Of a stretch of DNA of 55,493 bases, positions 28,371 to 38,409 are shown piece after piece. The translations under genes and the position numbers were made by a program. The stretch comes from Paludibacteraceae bacterium (lineage in GTDB: Bacteria > Bacteroidota > Bacteroidia > Bacteroidales > Paludibacteraceae). The notes under the pieces are model-generated. The model had not been told where the DNA came from and ran no database searches. It saw nothing but the letters and a program-made list of their open reading frames with translations. Each line of letters starts with the position of its first letter. Position 1 is the first letter of the stretch. The stretch covers positions 1 to 55,493 of the forward strand of contig JAFRNH010000013.1 in assembly GCA_017430235.1 (NCBI GenBank). Direction: 5' to 3'.

Positions 28371-28378
28371 CAAATGTA
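28371..28378 (-). promoter_or_regulatory. Promoter -7 box of the 1654-residue protein gene
   Basis: Minus strand TACATTTG, an exact TAnnTTTG match, about 40 bp ahead of the start codon at 28332. Confidence 0.6.
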
Positions 28379-28407
28379 TGTGCTCTATAAGTTCATCTAA
28401 ATAAAAC

Positions 28408-28438
28408 GACACGGAATGAATTAGATTCATCACGTGTC
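28408..28438. promoter_or_regulatory. Two-tier dyad upstream of the giant gene promoter
   Basis: GACACG-GA-ATGAAT-TAG-ATTCAT-CA-CGTGTC: two nested perfect inverted repeats sharing one centre. It sits about 30-60 bp upstream of the -7 box on the minus strand, a place for an activator, and could alternatively fold as RNA. Confidence 0.5.
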
Positions 28439-28477
28439 ATCAAATTTCATCACACACCTATCGATGTTCTAATAATA

Positions 28478-28501
28478 GACTCAGCTCTTTTTATCTGAAT
28501 C
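28478..28501 (-). terminator. Probable tmRNA terminator
   Basis: GACTCAG (28478-28484) pairs with CTGAATC (28495-28501) with one G-T pair. On the minus strand it directly follows the tmRNA 3' end, but only TATTATT follows, so it is a weak call. Confidence 0.4.
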
Positions 28502-28506
28502 CGTTG

Positions 28507-28901
28507 TGGAGATGCAGGGGTTCGAACCCTGGTCCAAACGAGGAAATCATAAGCTTTCTACATGCTTATTCTTGACTTCATTTTCGTACGATAGCAAGAC
28601 CAAGACCACCAACTATCGTCTTATCCTCTAAAATTTCATTCGGGCAGCGAGGCATACCCAAACTATTCCTGATTTTTCTGCGCCTCCGATTCCGACCGCC
28701 TCAGGACTTAGCATCGGGGAAACGTCTTGTCTGAACACCCGTGTCCAGATTAAGCTTCAATCTACTATTATTCGATTAAGCAGCAAGAGCATAGTTATTC
28801 TCGCCAGTTAAATTTTTGGTCTCCAAAGATTATAGTGCTAGCCACTAGCGCACTGCATGCTTACCTACCACTTCTGCCCGCTGTCAAATCCAGTCATCCC
28901 C
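28507..28901 (-). ncRNA. ssrA: Transfer-messenger RNA (tmRNA)
   Basis: The 5' end reads GGGGATGACTGGATTTGACA and the 3' end GGTTCGAACCCCTGCATCTCC plus discriminator A, so GGGGATG pairs with CATCTCC as a tRNA-like acceptor stem and the T-loop is intact. CCA is not encoded. The tag frame at 28776-28805 reads GGC GAG AAT AAC TAT GCT CTT GCT GCT TAA, giving GENNYALAA. tmRNA rescues stalled ribosomes with SmpB and marks the nascent chain for ClpXP-type proteases. The length of about 395 nt is normal for an uninterrupted (one-piece) tmRNA. Confidence 0.95.
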
Positions 28902-28949
28902 AAACCTGACCCGTTGCATGGGTATCGTTCAGTCGCTACCAAACTTCTG

Positions 28950-28980
28950 CAAAGTTATAACCATTCAGTCAAAATAGCAA
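28950..28980 (-). promoter_or_regulatory. Promoter of ssrA
   Basis: Minus strand: TTG (28978-28980), a 20-bp spacer, then TAACTTTG (28950-28957), an exact -7 box. It would start transcription about 40 nt before the mature 5' end, which RNase P would then trim. Confidence 0.65.
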
Positions 28981-29089
28981 CTATTTTTCAAATTAAAAAT
29001 TATTACTTCAAACAACTGATACAACACGGCATATCACGACGAACATGGCACACCATATTGCAACAGACGCGGCACTCCACATTCCTACC

Positions 29090-32000
29090 CTATTTTTGTC
29101 GCAAAAGAGTGAAGTGTCCGCTATACTCTCGGTCAATCTCCGGTATATGTATGTCATACCAATAATCGGTGGATGGCATAGGATGTCCTAAATAATAGCC
29201 GTCCCAACCATCATCCAATCCGCTTCCTCGATATAGCAACTTTCCATATCGATCAAAGATGTAATAATATGAGCGTGCAAATTTATCCAACCCGAGCACC
29301 TTCCACGTCTCTCTTCCTTCAACAAAATATTCTGGTATAAATAGTTCCACTGTCGGTTTGAAAATAAAGGTATCAGCGCAACCCACCTCATCTTTAACCA
29401 CTATGTGATACTCTACGCCAACAATCGCATGCTCCAAGATATCTGACGTCGTCTCTCCTTTTCCATAATCATAAACCAATGCCGAGGATGGCGACTCCAC
29501 CTTCACCTGATACTGATCGTATGCAAGCTCCTCACAGGATAGGATAACGGGATATGGTTGCACATGCACCGTACCACTTGCTTCATTCTCGCACGCACCA
29601 TTGACTACTTCCACGTGATACTCCGTATCTGTCATCGGCTGCACCTCAAGTCGTTCGCCTCCCGTCACCGTTGTGTCTGCCGAACTCCATTCTATATTCG
29701 TGTATTGATGCACACCTTCCAGTTTCAGCATTGCCTTCTCGCCTTGACAAACTGATGGTGCCAACAATTTCACCTCATTTGGTTGATCTACATGGATGTA
29801 TATTTCATTCGAGAATGTATCCGGACAGGCTCCTCCTTCTGTTATCACCCGCACATACAAAGAGGTATCCACCTGCTCGAAATGAAAATCATTACCTATG
29901 CAATCTCCCGCTGCTCCCATCGTAGCATAAGAAGTCTCTCCTTCCCTACGCACCTGCAAGCGCGGACACGTTGCAGAATCTAAATCTGTTCCATAAGAGA
30001 TGGATAAATCCAATGGTTCATTTGCACAGAGCGAATCTGCCGATCCCTCCAATTGAATGCTTAAACGTGGTACTATGTCAACCACATATTGATTCGTATC
30101 ATTCGGGCAAACACTTCCCCTGGTAATCACAAGATAAGTAGTCTTTTCTGTAATCACATCATTGTATGGATAAGGAAGTGGAGCTTGGACTTCGCCATTT
30201 CTCGACAAACCACATCGATGCGAGAAACCAACACTCACATCAGGTTCAATGTCCAATATTACCCTTATTTCTGAATTCTCACACACTCGAGTAGGCATAT
30301 TTCGCAAGAAGAACTCTATCTTAGGCTCCACCTCAACTACGACTGGGTCGGACGTGACTGGTTCGCACACCTCCAACGGATTGGCAATCACACGATAGGA
30401 TGTTCGAACCTTCATTTGTCTTGTTTGCTCGGTGACTGCACTTGTCTCGATGGTGGTGAAATCTGTTTCTTCATCTTCTTGTTTCTGCCATGTTAAATCT
30501 TTTGCGTCGGTGGCAGTGGCGGAGAAAGTGACATCGGTTCCCTCACAAACGAATGTTTCAGAGGCTGACAATGACACAGTCGGACGCTTCTCCACCTTTA
30601 CATCGAATGTGACGGAGGACTCAGGGCAAACCGCACCTTTCACGCTAAACTCATATTGAGCGTCGGCTGTCAGATGATCAGTATAAGTTCGATCTGTTGT
30701 CGTCAGAGTCTCCGCACCTTTCTTCCATGCGAAAGTACCGTTCAAAGCAAGGGTTGGCAACACTGTTAAAGTCACCGGCTCACCCTCACACACAAGGGTT
30801 GGCACATCAAAGTCAGATGTAGAGAGTGTACTCGTTCTTTCCACCTGCACGGTAATAGGATCAGAAACGACTGGTTCACACACCTCTGTTGGATTGGCCA
30901 TCACACGATAAACAGCAGTGGCATTCATCTGCCATGTTTGTGTTGCGGTCGTACTGGTTTCGATTGTTGTAAAGTTTGAATCTTCCTCGCCCATTCTTTG
31001 CCATGTTAAATCCTTTGCATCATGTGACGTGGCTGCAAAAGTAACATCACTCGCCTCGCAGACAAATGTTTCCGAAGCATCGAGTGTCACAGTCGGACGT
31101 TTCTCCACCTGCACGTCGAATGTGATAGAGGCCTCTGGACAGGCGTTCCCCTTCACACTAAACTCATACTGAGCATCTTCAGTCAGTTGGTCGACATAAT
31201 TCAATTCGGTGGTTGTCAGGGTCTCCGTCCCTTTCTTCCATGCAAACGGAGTATTGATCGTTAAAGTTGCCAGAGGCATCAATTGCACCTCTCCGCCCTC
31301 ACATACGAGGGTTGGAACAGAGAAGTCGGACGGACTCAATGTGGCCAATTTCTCCACATTCACAGAGAGATAATCGGAGGTGTCGGAAGCACATCCGTAT
31401 AATGAGCTGGCAATCACACGATAGGTGGCGGAGGTGTTCATCTGCCATGTCTGTTCAGTGGTCGTACTGGTCTCGATTGTTGTGAAATCTGAGTTGCCCT
31501 CCTCTTTCTTCTGCCACGTTAAATCCTTCGTTTCACTTGAAGTGGCTGTAAAGGTCACGTCACCCGCCTCACAGACAGTGGTCTCCGAAGCCGACAATGA
31601 CACAGTCGGACGTTTGTTCACCTCAACAGTAAAAATTCTAGAAGTATCGGGGCATACATTTCCTTTGGCAAGGAATGTATATTGAGTAGTAGTTGTTATA
31701 CTATCAGAGAAACACAAATTAGATGTCTGTGAATCCGCACCTTTATACCATACAACATCATACGGGCCACCCAACATCACGGTTGTAAAAGCACATATCT
31801 CGAACGCCTCGTCCTCACATACAGAGGATGGCAAAGAGAAACGCTCCGGGGCCAAATCTGCTCTTCTCTCTACATCAATCTTCACACTCATTTCCTCTCT
31901 TGGACACATCTTATTATCCGTATAGTACGTGTAGACAGTCTGTTCAGATGGTGTATCCTCTACTACGGTCTGAGAGCCCTGATTCTCCCATGGTAATATA

Positions 32001-35000
32001 TCCGCTTTTTTAGTCCAGAAGCCCTCCAATTGCGGATCTTTCACAAAAGTAACTTTTTCTCCATAACAGATGGTGGTCGGACCCGTATAGGCGGCAGGTA
32101 ATGGTATTTTCTTTTCGGCATAGACAACTGCCGTGTCTGAGTAGACATCGTCACAACCTGCACCCACAGAAACACGTGCGCGATAATAGATTGTATCCGT
32201 TGCCGTAACTTCGAGAAAAGCTCCTGTTCCCGATGAAATCGGCGTAAAAGAAGTCTCTCCCTTTTTCATTTGTTCCCAAGTCAGATTACTTAAGTTTTGC
32301 TCATTGAGAGCGAGTGCAACCTGATCGCCTTCACAAGCACTCCATTCGGGGGTGATAAAAGAGAGTTTCACATCATTTAATTTAACGACATCAAACGAAT
32401 AGTGAACAGAAGGACACTTGTTTCCTTCTGCAACGAGTTCGAATGTAGCAGATTCTGTCAGAGGTATCTTGTTAGCTAATTCATTGTCAGTCAAGGCAAC
32501 TCCATCCTTTTTCCATACTGCCGATGTGTATGAACCTATCACATCAAGATACAAGTAGTCATCTGTGTTCGGACAAAGAAACATAGGACTAGGATACTCC
32601 GTATAACGAATGGAATCCTCGGCCAATATCTCCATATTCACAGGCAAAGAGGTGCAATTACCATCAGAAGCAGTAAGAGAGATAATCTTTCCTCCACGAA
32701 TATTCTCTATCACGTATGGCATGGTAACAGGTTCTGAATTCACATAAAATTCAGTTGGATTACCCCTTAAGACAACAGGGTTTAGAGTATAACTACCGCC
32801 TTCGCACATGACAGTATCGTTCAGCGGTTCCAGTACAGTCACAGGAATGATATTCAACTGATAAATAATAGAATCGGAGACGCAGTCCTCATTCGTTGCA
32901 TAGAAGAGGTATTGCATTGAATCAGCCGTGGTTGCTTTAAGGATATTAGGTTCCTCTGGGGTAGGGATAGCAGTCCATTCTGTATCGTGCGGACTTTTCT
33001 CGAACCAGTAATATTGATCCACAATGGATGTAGGCGTCGACTTCGCCTCGATGACCACCTGTACAAGAGGACCTCCACACAAGGTGTTTTCTGTTTCACC
33101 AAGAGGTGCAAATTTTGGTTTCTGACAACCCTTACAACTAATAGTAACAGGCGTAGTGATATAGAACAAATCACAATAACTGTCGGGATAACCATTCTGA
33201 GCCACCTGCTGAGCTACTTCATTCGTGAGTGCCAAGATAGCTCTGTACATGACGGAGCCTCCCTGCATATTATCATATTGAATCACTTTACTGTTGGACG
33301 GCAAAGAAGTCCAATGTATTCCATCAAAAGAGGTTTGCCATATATAAACGTATGGTTCATCTTTATCATCCCATTCTTGTGAGTAGAGATGAATTGTATG
33401 ATTCTCTGTTAGGTCATTACAATTAAAGATACCTTCATATTTTTTATTAGGATCTCCATCTATACCGATTTCAGCCTGTGGAATGTGGTCAGAGCAAACC
33501 AGGAATTGTATATCGTCAAATGCCACCTTAGCAGGTTGGGTACCGATATTCTGGCAGAATACCTTCATGTGAAAGACCTCGTCTGCATAGAAAGACAATG
33601 GCATATCAAAACGCCCCCATTGATTAGAAGGGACCGAATAAGTCATCTCCATATATCTAACACCTCGTTCGTCTTGTGCAGACAAGGTCATATAGACACC
33701 GTCACCCAGATCTAGTCCATTAGCATTCACACTGAAGACATAGCTCTGACAAGGGCATACTTTTCCCGGTATTAGTTTATCCACCACCATCACTTGCTGT
33801 CCAACAGGAATGTTAGTATACAAGAAGGCATCATTTTCTTCCCCCGTAACACCTAATATCTGATATGGTTCAGAGTAGTCGTTTGTAGAACCATCTGAAG
33901 AAAGCGCATAAACAGTAGAGTCTGGCGCACAAGTCACTGTATAATAAGCGCCCTCGTCGAAGCGAGTTGTCTGACCCGATTCGTATGCTTGATAATCCCC
34001 ACCTATAGCATCGAACGTTCTGGTTTTCAGAGAATCAATTGTACCGAAGTCCTCCCTCCAAATCCTTCTCAAAGAAGGTTGTAGCGAGCAATCATAGATT
34101 CTCGAAAAGTGAGATATGGAATTGGATACCGAATAATAGACACAGCCATTGGAGGGTCCACCGTGAGTACTTATGTAATGAGCTTCATCACTCGCTTCTT
34201 GCTCCGTATTTCCTCCCGTCACAATCAATCGATACACACGTTCACCCAGATTTTCACCCTCTTGAAACATAGAGGTTTTCTTTATACCACTAACATCCTC
34301 CAAATTCTTCCACGTATAGCCATTATCCGTAGATTCTTGCCAAAGGAAATAGACATAATCGTAAATCGCTTTCCATGAAGATAATATATTGTTTTTGACG
34401 CTATAAGTCATACCACCTTCGCAATCTACCACCGCATCAGAAGCTAAAAGTTCAGGTTCCACCAATTTATTCGAATCATCACGATACAAAGAAATGTCAT
34501 CCAAAGCGAAATCATTTCCGAGATAATCCTTCACACAATAGTTCAATACCTGAAGTTCCAATTCATCCCCCTCTTGTGCTACAAATTCCAAGTTATATTC
34601 ACTCCAATCCTTTTTATCGTGAACATGCGTTCCATCATTCGGATTATTGAACTCCCATAACGGAATCTTTCCTGTGGACTGTTCCGCCAAGACATCTCCA
34701 TCTTGATTAACGATGCGCATGGCAAGAATAGGTAAATCGATGCTACTTAGCGAGTTCGAAACAGCAGCCGCATAAATGGAAAAGCGATACTTTCGTTGTC
34801 CACACACCTGAAATTTCATCTTCTGACGATAGATAGCTTCTCCATGTCCTGTCTTATCAACATTCACCACCAACATTCCTCCGTTCGGATTTCCTGTATG
34901 ATCTGCACCTCCCGTAAAGTGTGCGGCAGAACCCATGGCACATGAAGCTTTTCGGTTGTAGGCCCACCATGGACTATTCGTTATACCATACCATCCATCT

Positions 35001-35182
35001 GCTATGGGCGCACAAGCATCAAACTGATGTCCTGGAACTGACATAGAAGGATCAGGGAAATCTCGAATAACAGAATCCTCCACCACACCAAAATCTTCAT
35101 TCCAAACCAAGTTCCAATTTTGAGAATAGGCTGACATCATCGAGATGATCATCCACACGCAACTTATTATTGCCTTTTTCAT
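29090..35182 (-). CDS. Giant T9SS-secreted protein with Ig-like repeats and type B sorting domain
   Basis: 2030 residues with signal peptide MKKAIISCVWMIISMMSAYS. The N-terminal third has carbohydrate-binding or jelly-roll-like stretches (FALDDISLYRD, VAFDDIQFLVC). The middle and C-terminal parts are Ig-like/PKD-like repeats, each opening with a VCEG/VCEA motif, such as PTVSLSASETFVCEGTDVTF and similar units, spaced about 172 residues at three near-identical copies. The C-terminus (VELFIPEYFVEGRETWKVLG, FDRYGKLLYRG, DGWDGYYLGHPMPSTDYWY) is a T9SS type B sorting domain (CHU_C / gliding-motility C-terminal). It is probably a cell-surface or secreted adhesin. Confidence 0.88.
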   Translation of the reverse strand: MKKAIISCVWMIISMMSAYSQNWNLVWNEDFGVVEDSVIRDFPDPSMSVPGHQFDACAPIADGWYGITNSPWWAYNRKASCAMGSAAHFTGGADHTGNPNGGMLVVNVDKTGHGEAIYRQKMKFQVCGQRKYRFSIYAAAVSNSLSSIDLPILAMRIVNQDGDVLAEQSTGKIPLWEFNNPNDGTHVHDKKDWSEYNLEFVAQEGDELELQVLNYCVKDYLGNDFALDDISLYRDDSNKLVEPELLASDAVVDCEGGMTYSVKNNILSSWKAIYDYVYFLWQESTDNGYTWKNLEDVSGIKKTSMFQEGENLGERVYRLIVTGGNTEQEASDEAHYISTHGGPSNGCVYYSVSNSISHFSRIYDCSLQPSLRRIWREDFGTIDSLKTRTFDAIGGDYQAYESGQTTRFDEGAYYTVTCAPDSTVYALSSDGSTNDYSEPYQILGVTGEENDAFLYTNIPVGQQVMVVDKLIPGKVCPCQSYVFSVNANGLDLGDGVYMTLSAQDERGVRYMEMTYSVPSNQWGRFDMPLSFYADEVFHMKVFCQNIGTQPAKVAFDDIQFLVCSDHIPQAEIGIDGDPNKKYEGIFNCNDLTENHTIHLYSQEWDDKDEPYVYIWQTSFDGIHWTSLPSNSKVIQYDNMQGGSVMYRAILALTNEVAQQVAQNGYPDSYCDLFYITTPVTISCKGCQKPKFAPLGETENTLCGGPLVQVVIEAKSTPTSIVDQYYWFEKSPHDTEWTAIPTPEEPNILKATTADSMQYLFYATNEDCVSDSIIYQLNIIPVTVLEPLNDTVMCEGGSYTLNPVVLRGNPTEFYVNSEPVTMPYVIENIRGGKIISLTASDGNCTSLPVNMEILAEDSIRYTEYPSPMFLCPNTDDYLYLDVIGSYTSAVWKKDGVALTDNELANKIPLTESATFELVAEGNKCPSVHYSFDVVKLNDVKLSFITPEWSACEGDQVALALNEQNLSNLTWEQMKKGETSFTPISSGTGAFLEVTATDTIYYRARVSVGAGCDDVYSDTAVVYAEKKIPLPAAYTGPTTICYGEKVTFVKDPQLEGFWTKKADILPWENQGSQTVVEDTPSEQTVYTYYTDNKMCPREEMSVKIDVERRADLAPERFSLPSSVCEDEAFEICAFTTVMLGGPYDVVWYKGADSQTSNLCFSDSITTTTQYTFLAKGNVCPDTSRIFTVEVNKRPTVSLSASETTVCEAGDVTFTATSSETKDLTWQKKEEGNSDFTTIETSTTTEQTWQMNTSATYRVIASSLYGCASDTSDYLSVNVEKLATLSPSDFSVPTLVCEGGEVQLMPLATLTINTPFAWKKGTETLTTTELNYVDQLTEDAQYEFSVKGNACPEASITFDVQVEKRPTVTLDASETFVCEASDVTFAATSHDAKDLTWQRMGEEDSNFTTIETSTTATQTWQMNATAVYRVMANPTEVCEPVVSDPITVQVERTSTLSTSDFDVPTLVCEGEPVTLTVLPTLALNGTFAWKKGAETLTTTDRTYTDHLTADAQYEFSVKGAVCPESSVTFDVKVEKRPTVSLSASETFVCEGTDVTFSATATDAKDLTWQKQEDEETDFTTIETSAVTEQTRQMKVRTSYRVIANPLEVCEPVTSDPVVVEVEPKIEFFLRNMPTRVCENSEIRVILDIEPDVSVGFSHRCGLSRNGEVQAPLPYPYNDVITEKTTYLVITRGSVCPNDTNQYVVDIVPRLSIQLEGSADSLCANEPLDLSISYGTDLDSATCPRLQVRREGETSYATMGAAGDCIGNDFHFEQVDTSLYVRVITEGGACPDTFSNEIYIHVDQPNEVKLLAPSVCQGEKAMLKLEGVHQYTNIEWSSADTTVTGGERLEVQPMTDTEYHVEVVNGACENEASGTVHVQPYPVILSCEELAYDQYQVKVESPSSALVYDYGKGETTSDILEHAIVGVEYHIVVKDEVGCADTFIFKPTVELFIPEYFVEGRETWKVLGLDKFARSYYYIFDRYGKLLYRGSGLDDGWDGYYLGHPMPSTDYWYDIHIPEIDREYSGHFTLLRQK
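30420..31650 (-). repeat. Three near-identical Ig-like repeat units
   Basis: Within the 2030-residue protein, units containing GCCATGTTAAATC-type sequence recur near 30488, 31001 and 31515, an offset of about 513-516 bp (171-172 codons). The copies are still close at DNA level, indicating recent duplication or homogenisation. Confidence 0.65.
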
Positions 35183-35495
35183 AACACAAATTTATCCTTA
35201 TTCACGATTTTCCACACGTTTCTCTCATCACAACGTATTATCACCCTCTCTCCCCAATCACAACCCCATGTACGATAAATTTCAAAGGAAACTTCAAGTG
35301 GTGTTTTTCAAAATTCATATCACATCCGACAAAATTAAGAAAAAAAACAATTCATGCTTATATTCTTGTTGTATTTTTAAGAAAAGTAACTTTCCTATAG
35401 ACCAACGCTCCTCTACCAACACACTTTTCATTCAAATTGAATTAAAAGTCCTCTTTTTTGAATTCATATTCATGGTATATTTTTCTTTTCTATGA
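35183..35495. other. AT-rich divergent intergenic region
   Basis: Separates the 2030-residue gene (minus) from the pectate lyase (plus). A 116-codon plus-strand frame here overlaps the start of the minus-strand gene and reads as low-complexity sequence; not called. No RNA gene is evident. Confidence 0.4.
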
Positions 35496-35503
35496 TAGTT
35501 TTG
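35496..35503 (+). promoter_or_regulatory. Promoter -7 box of the pectate lyase gene
   Basis: TAGTTTTG matches TAnnTTTG exactly. The start codon is 115 bp away, leaving a long leader that carries a pair of direct repeats. Confidence 0.55.
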
Positions 35504-35521
35504 TCATAAACAAATGGGAGA

Positions 35522-35605
35522 CCATAAAATCTTATAGAATATTTTGCTCATAATAAGGCTGAACTTTTTTGAATTGGAAACAGGAAGCCATAAAATCTTA
35601 CAGAA
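35522..35605 (+). repeat. Direct repeats in the pectate lyase leader
   Basis: CCATAAAATCTTATAGAA (35522-35539) and CCATAAAATCTTACAGAA (35588-35605), 18 bp with a single mismatch, 66 bp apart. The second lies 12 bp before the start codon, near the ribosome-binding region. They could bind a regulator or form an RNA control element. Confidence 0.6.
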
Positions 35606-35617
35606 CCACTTTCGATT

Positions 35618-37351
35618 ATGAGAAAAACGGTTATTATAATAGCCTTTTTTAGCACACTAACGGCTATTGCACAAACGAAACTGAACATCCATCAGAAGGA
35701 TGGAGCTATTATCGAGTATGAAGTTGCCGACATCGACAGTATCGTGTTTACACCGAGATTGCCAGCCGACACTGCCTTGTCATCCATCGAGACGGGTGAT
35801 GTGAAGGTAACCAACTATGGTGGATGGTTTGAATCAGGTTTTGTAGAATGGAGTGCTGTGGAAGGTGCCGACAACTACCATGTGTATTGTAAAAAAGCAT
35901 CTGCTTCCGATGATGCTTATCAGAGAATCGATCCGATGCTGATCCGCAAGTATCCGACGGGGATACGGGCGGACGTGCTCGGGCTGGAAGCTGGCGATTA
36001 CCATCTGAAAATCATAGCCGTCAACTCCGGAAGGGAGAAAGGAAGTCCATCCATCGTCTCAATAAAAGCGAAAGCATACAATCGTGAAGGCTACGCCCAC
36101 TTCAACAACCAAGGTGTCGGCGCCTACAATGACAACGGAACACTCAAAGAGAATGCCGTCGTACTTTATGTAACGGAAGAGACAAAAAAGAGCGTTTCCA
36201 TGGAGGTTTTCACATCTTCCAATGGGACTACCCAATGCACGGGAATTTCCAATATTTTAAAAGCACTTCAGAAAGGATACGAGACAAGACCCATCTGCAT
36301 CCGTTTGATTGGTCAGATTACTGCTGACGGAATGACAGAATCGGGCGACACGAATAATCTTTTAGTGAAAGCTTCCAGTAGTTCTATGTCAATCGACAAT
36401 GTTACCATTGAGGGAGTCGGCGAAGACGCCACCTGTTATGGTTTTGGCATAAGAGCCATTCGTGCGCACAACCTAGAAATTCGCAATCTTGCCATTATGC
36501 TCTTCAACGACGATGGTATCGCTTTCGAAAACAATAATAAACATATATGGATTCATAACAATGACATCTTCTATGGCACAGCAGGCTCGGATGCAGATCA
36601 AGCAAAAGGAGATGGGTCAATCGACTTAAAAGATGACTCCCAATATATGACGATTGCACACAACCACTTCTTCGATTCCGGCAAGATGTCACTCTGCGGG
36701 ATGAAAAAAGAAACAGGTCCCAACTATATCTCTTATCATCACAACTGGTTCGACCATTCCGACTCTCGTCATCCACGCATAAGAACCATGTCTGTTCACA
36801 TATACAACAACTATTACGATGGCGTTTCAAAATATGGTGTGGGCGTAACGTATGGAGGAAGTGCCTTTGTCGAGGCCAACTACTTCCGAAATGTAGCTAA
36901 ACCTATGCTCTCCACCGGACAAGGAACGGATGCGAAGGGAGACGGCACCTTCTCTGGTGAGACAGGTGGAATCATCAAATCTTTCAATAACTATTTCACC
37001 GAGAAACCCAGCTCGTTTAGTTATATCACACAAAAAGAGAATGCTACCGACTTCGATGTTTATGAAGTCTCATCGCGAAACGAAACAATTCCAGCCTCAT
37101 ACAAAACTGTTGCTGGTGGCACAAGTTATCATAATTTCGATACAGACAATTCTCTAATCTACAACTATACACCCACAGAGCCTTCTATTGTGAAAACAGT
37201 TGTCACCTCATCTGCAGGGCGTATGAATGGCGGTGATTTTCATTGGAATTTCAATAATAATGTAGACGATCAGAGCCATACTCTCAACGAAGAGTTGATG
37301 AATGCCATCAGGAGTTACAAAACAAAACTCATATCTTGTTTCGACGAATAG
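35618..37351 (+). CDS. Secreted pectate lyase, PL1 family, with N-terminal Fn3-like domain
   Basis: 577 residues with a signal peptide (MRKTVIIIAFFSTLTAIAQ). Residues of about 60-150 form a fibronectin type III-like domain. The rest is a right-handed beta-helix of polysaccharide lyase family 1: Ca-binding region DADQAKGDGSIDLKDDSQYM, and the catalytic signature WFDHSDSRHPRIR with the conserved arginine. It would cleave polygalacturonate by beta-elimination outside the cell. No T9SS tail is visible. A TonB-array gene converges on it with only 20 bp between stops and no terminator hairpin. Confidence 0.92.
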   Translation: MRKTVIIIAFFSTLTAIAQTKLNIHQKDGAIIEYEVADIDSIVFTPRLPADTALSSIETGDVKVTNYGGWFESGFVEWSAVEGADNYHVYCKKASASDDAYQRIDPMLIRKYPTGIRADVLGLEAGDYHLKIIAVNSGREKGSPSIVSIKAKAYNREGYAHFNNQGVGAYNDNGTLKENAVVLYVTEETKKSVSMEVFTSSNGTTQCTGISNILKALQKGYETRPICIRLIGQITADGMTESGDTNNLLVKASSSSMSIDNVTIEGVGEDATCYGFGIRAIRAHNLEIRNLAIMLFNDDGIAFENNNKHIWIHNNDIFYGTAGSDADQAKGDGSIDLKDDSQYMTIAHNHFFDSGKMSLCGMKKETGPNYISYHHNWFDHSDSRHPRIRTMSVHIYNNYYDGVSKYGVGVTYGGSAFVEANYFRNVAKPMLSTGQGTDAKGDGTFSGETGGIIKSFNNYFTEKPSSFSYITQKENATDFDVYEVSSRNETIPASYKTVAGGTSYHNFDTDNSLIYNYTPTEPSIVKTVVTSSAGRMNGGDFHWNFNNNVDDQSHTLNEELMNAIRSYKTKLISCFDE

Positions 37352-37371
37352 GAGAAGGAGAATTTAAGCCA

Positions 37372-38367
37372 CTATGGTTTATTCTCCAACTCTATCAACC
37401 TATCAATTTCCTCCTTGCGATAGTGGATTATGATTGTTTTCCTTGTTTTTATCGGAGTCCCGTTCAGCCACTGGCACCGCCATCCATCCATTCTCTTTAT
37501 GGTCTCTATGGCTGCCTCGTTGAATCGTTCATCATCAGATTTGACAATCTTAAAATCAGACAAGGAACGATCCACATTGATTCTAAACCGCACCTTTACC
37601 TTTACATCTTGGTTCATCTTTCCGACCATCGGATATACTTTGTTGAACAAGACATCCTGCTGCAAGTCTCTTTTTCCATCTTTGCTTCGATATTCGTCAA
37701 TCTGAATCAACGGTTTGGGGGTCAAATACTTGCCATTCTCAGGCTCCCACAATCCTCTGACTCGTTTTATTTCCTCTTCTAACGGTATTGTACAGTACAC
37801 AGCCCCCACCATTACGCCATCATATCCATATTCATCCTTCATCACAATATCAAGTGTTGATGATTTGATCTTATCAACCCTTTTAACTACTTTTTTTAAT
37901 CCCACAGCGGAAATTTCCAAAACGTCTCCTCTTTTGACATAGATACTATACTTGCCGTCAAAATCCGTAGCTACACCTTTCGTAGTTCCCCGAATCATCA
38001 CCGACGCAAGAAATATAGGTTCTCCATAAGAATCCATCACCGTTCCCTTTATCAAAATTGTCCGTCCATCATTTTGTGTCGTATCTTGTTGAGTGGAGAC
38101 TTCATTCACCTGTATATTTTCAGCCGCTGCCATTGGGGTCCAACTTAGTCCTGCAGACAAACCTGCCAACACAAGTTTTTTACCCATAGATCTTCGCTTC
38201 ATCAGTTCTCTTTCTAAATATTCCAATTCTGCCTCACATCGTGGACAAGTGCCTCGACACTCCCCTTTGTAATGGCACTCCTCCACCACCAAGGGAATAT
38301 CATTTTCAGATGCAATATTCTGACGAATCTGTTTGAGTATTTTGCATGTCTCTTTTCCTCTGAACAT
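37372..38367 (-). CDS. CarboxypepD/TonB hybrid protein, array copy 6 (last transcribed)
   Basis: 331 residues. Residues 1-60 are a charged head with five cysteines (C8 and C31-x5-C37-x3-C41-x2-C44 in CHYKGECRGTCPRC), probably a metal- or FeS-binding cytosolic knuckle. Residues 61-82 are a hydrophobic segment (KKLVLAGLSAGLSWTPMAAA), a signal anchor or signal peptide. Residues about 103-177 are a CarboxypepD-regulatory-like beta-sandwich (KGTVMDSYGEPI ... TDFDGKYSI). Residues 235-318 are a TonB C-terminal domain (SLSDFKIVKSDDERFNEAAI, MDGW, YRKEE). The Pro-rich linker of classical TonB is absent. The middle segment (YDGVMVGAVYC...) differs from the paralogues. Confidence 0.85.
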   Translation of the reverse strand: MFRGKETCKILKQIRQNIASENDIPLVVEECHYKGECRGTCPRCEAELEYLERELMKRRSMGKKLVLAGLSAGLSWTPMAAAENIQVNEVSTQQDTTQNDGRTILIKGTVMDSYGEPIFLASVMIRGTTKGVATDFDGKYSIYVKRGDVLEISAVGLKKVVKRVDKIKSSTLDIVMKDEYGYDGVMVGAVYCTIPLEEEIKRVRGLWEPENGKYLTPKPLIQIDEYRSKDGKRDLQQDVLFNKVYPMVGKMNQDVKVKVRFRINVDRSLSDFKIVKSDDERFNEAAIETIKRMDGWRCQWLNGTPIKTRKTIIIHYRKEEIDRLIELENKP

Positions 38368-38409
38368 ATACAGTCTTTTTGAATTTACACGATAAAGCTA
38401 ACCTTTGAA

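Noticed and set aside
28857-29165. 102-codon plus-strand frame
   Set aside because: Overlaps the 5' end of tmRNA and the 3' end of the 2030-residue gene; a shadow frame.
35187-35194. TAAATTTG on the minus strand near the start of the 2030-residue gene
   Set aside because: Only 5 bp from the start codon, which would make the transcript leaderless; probably chance.
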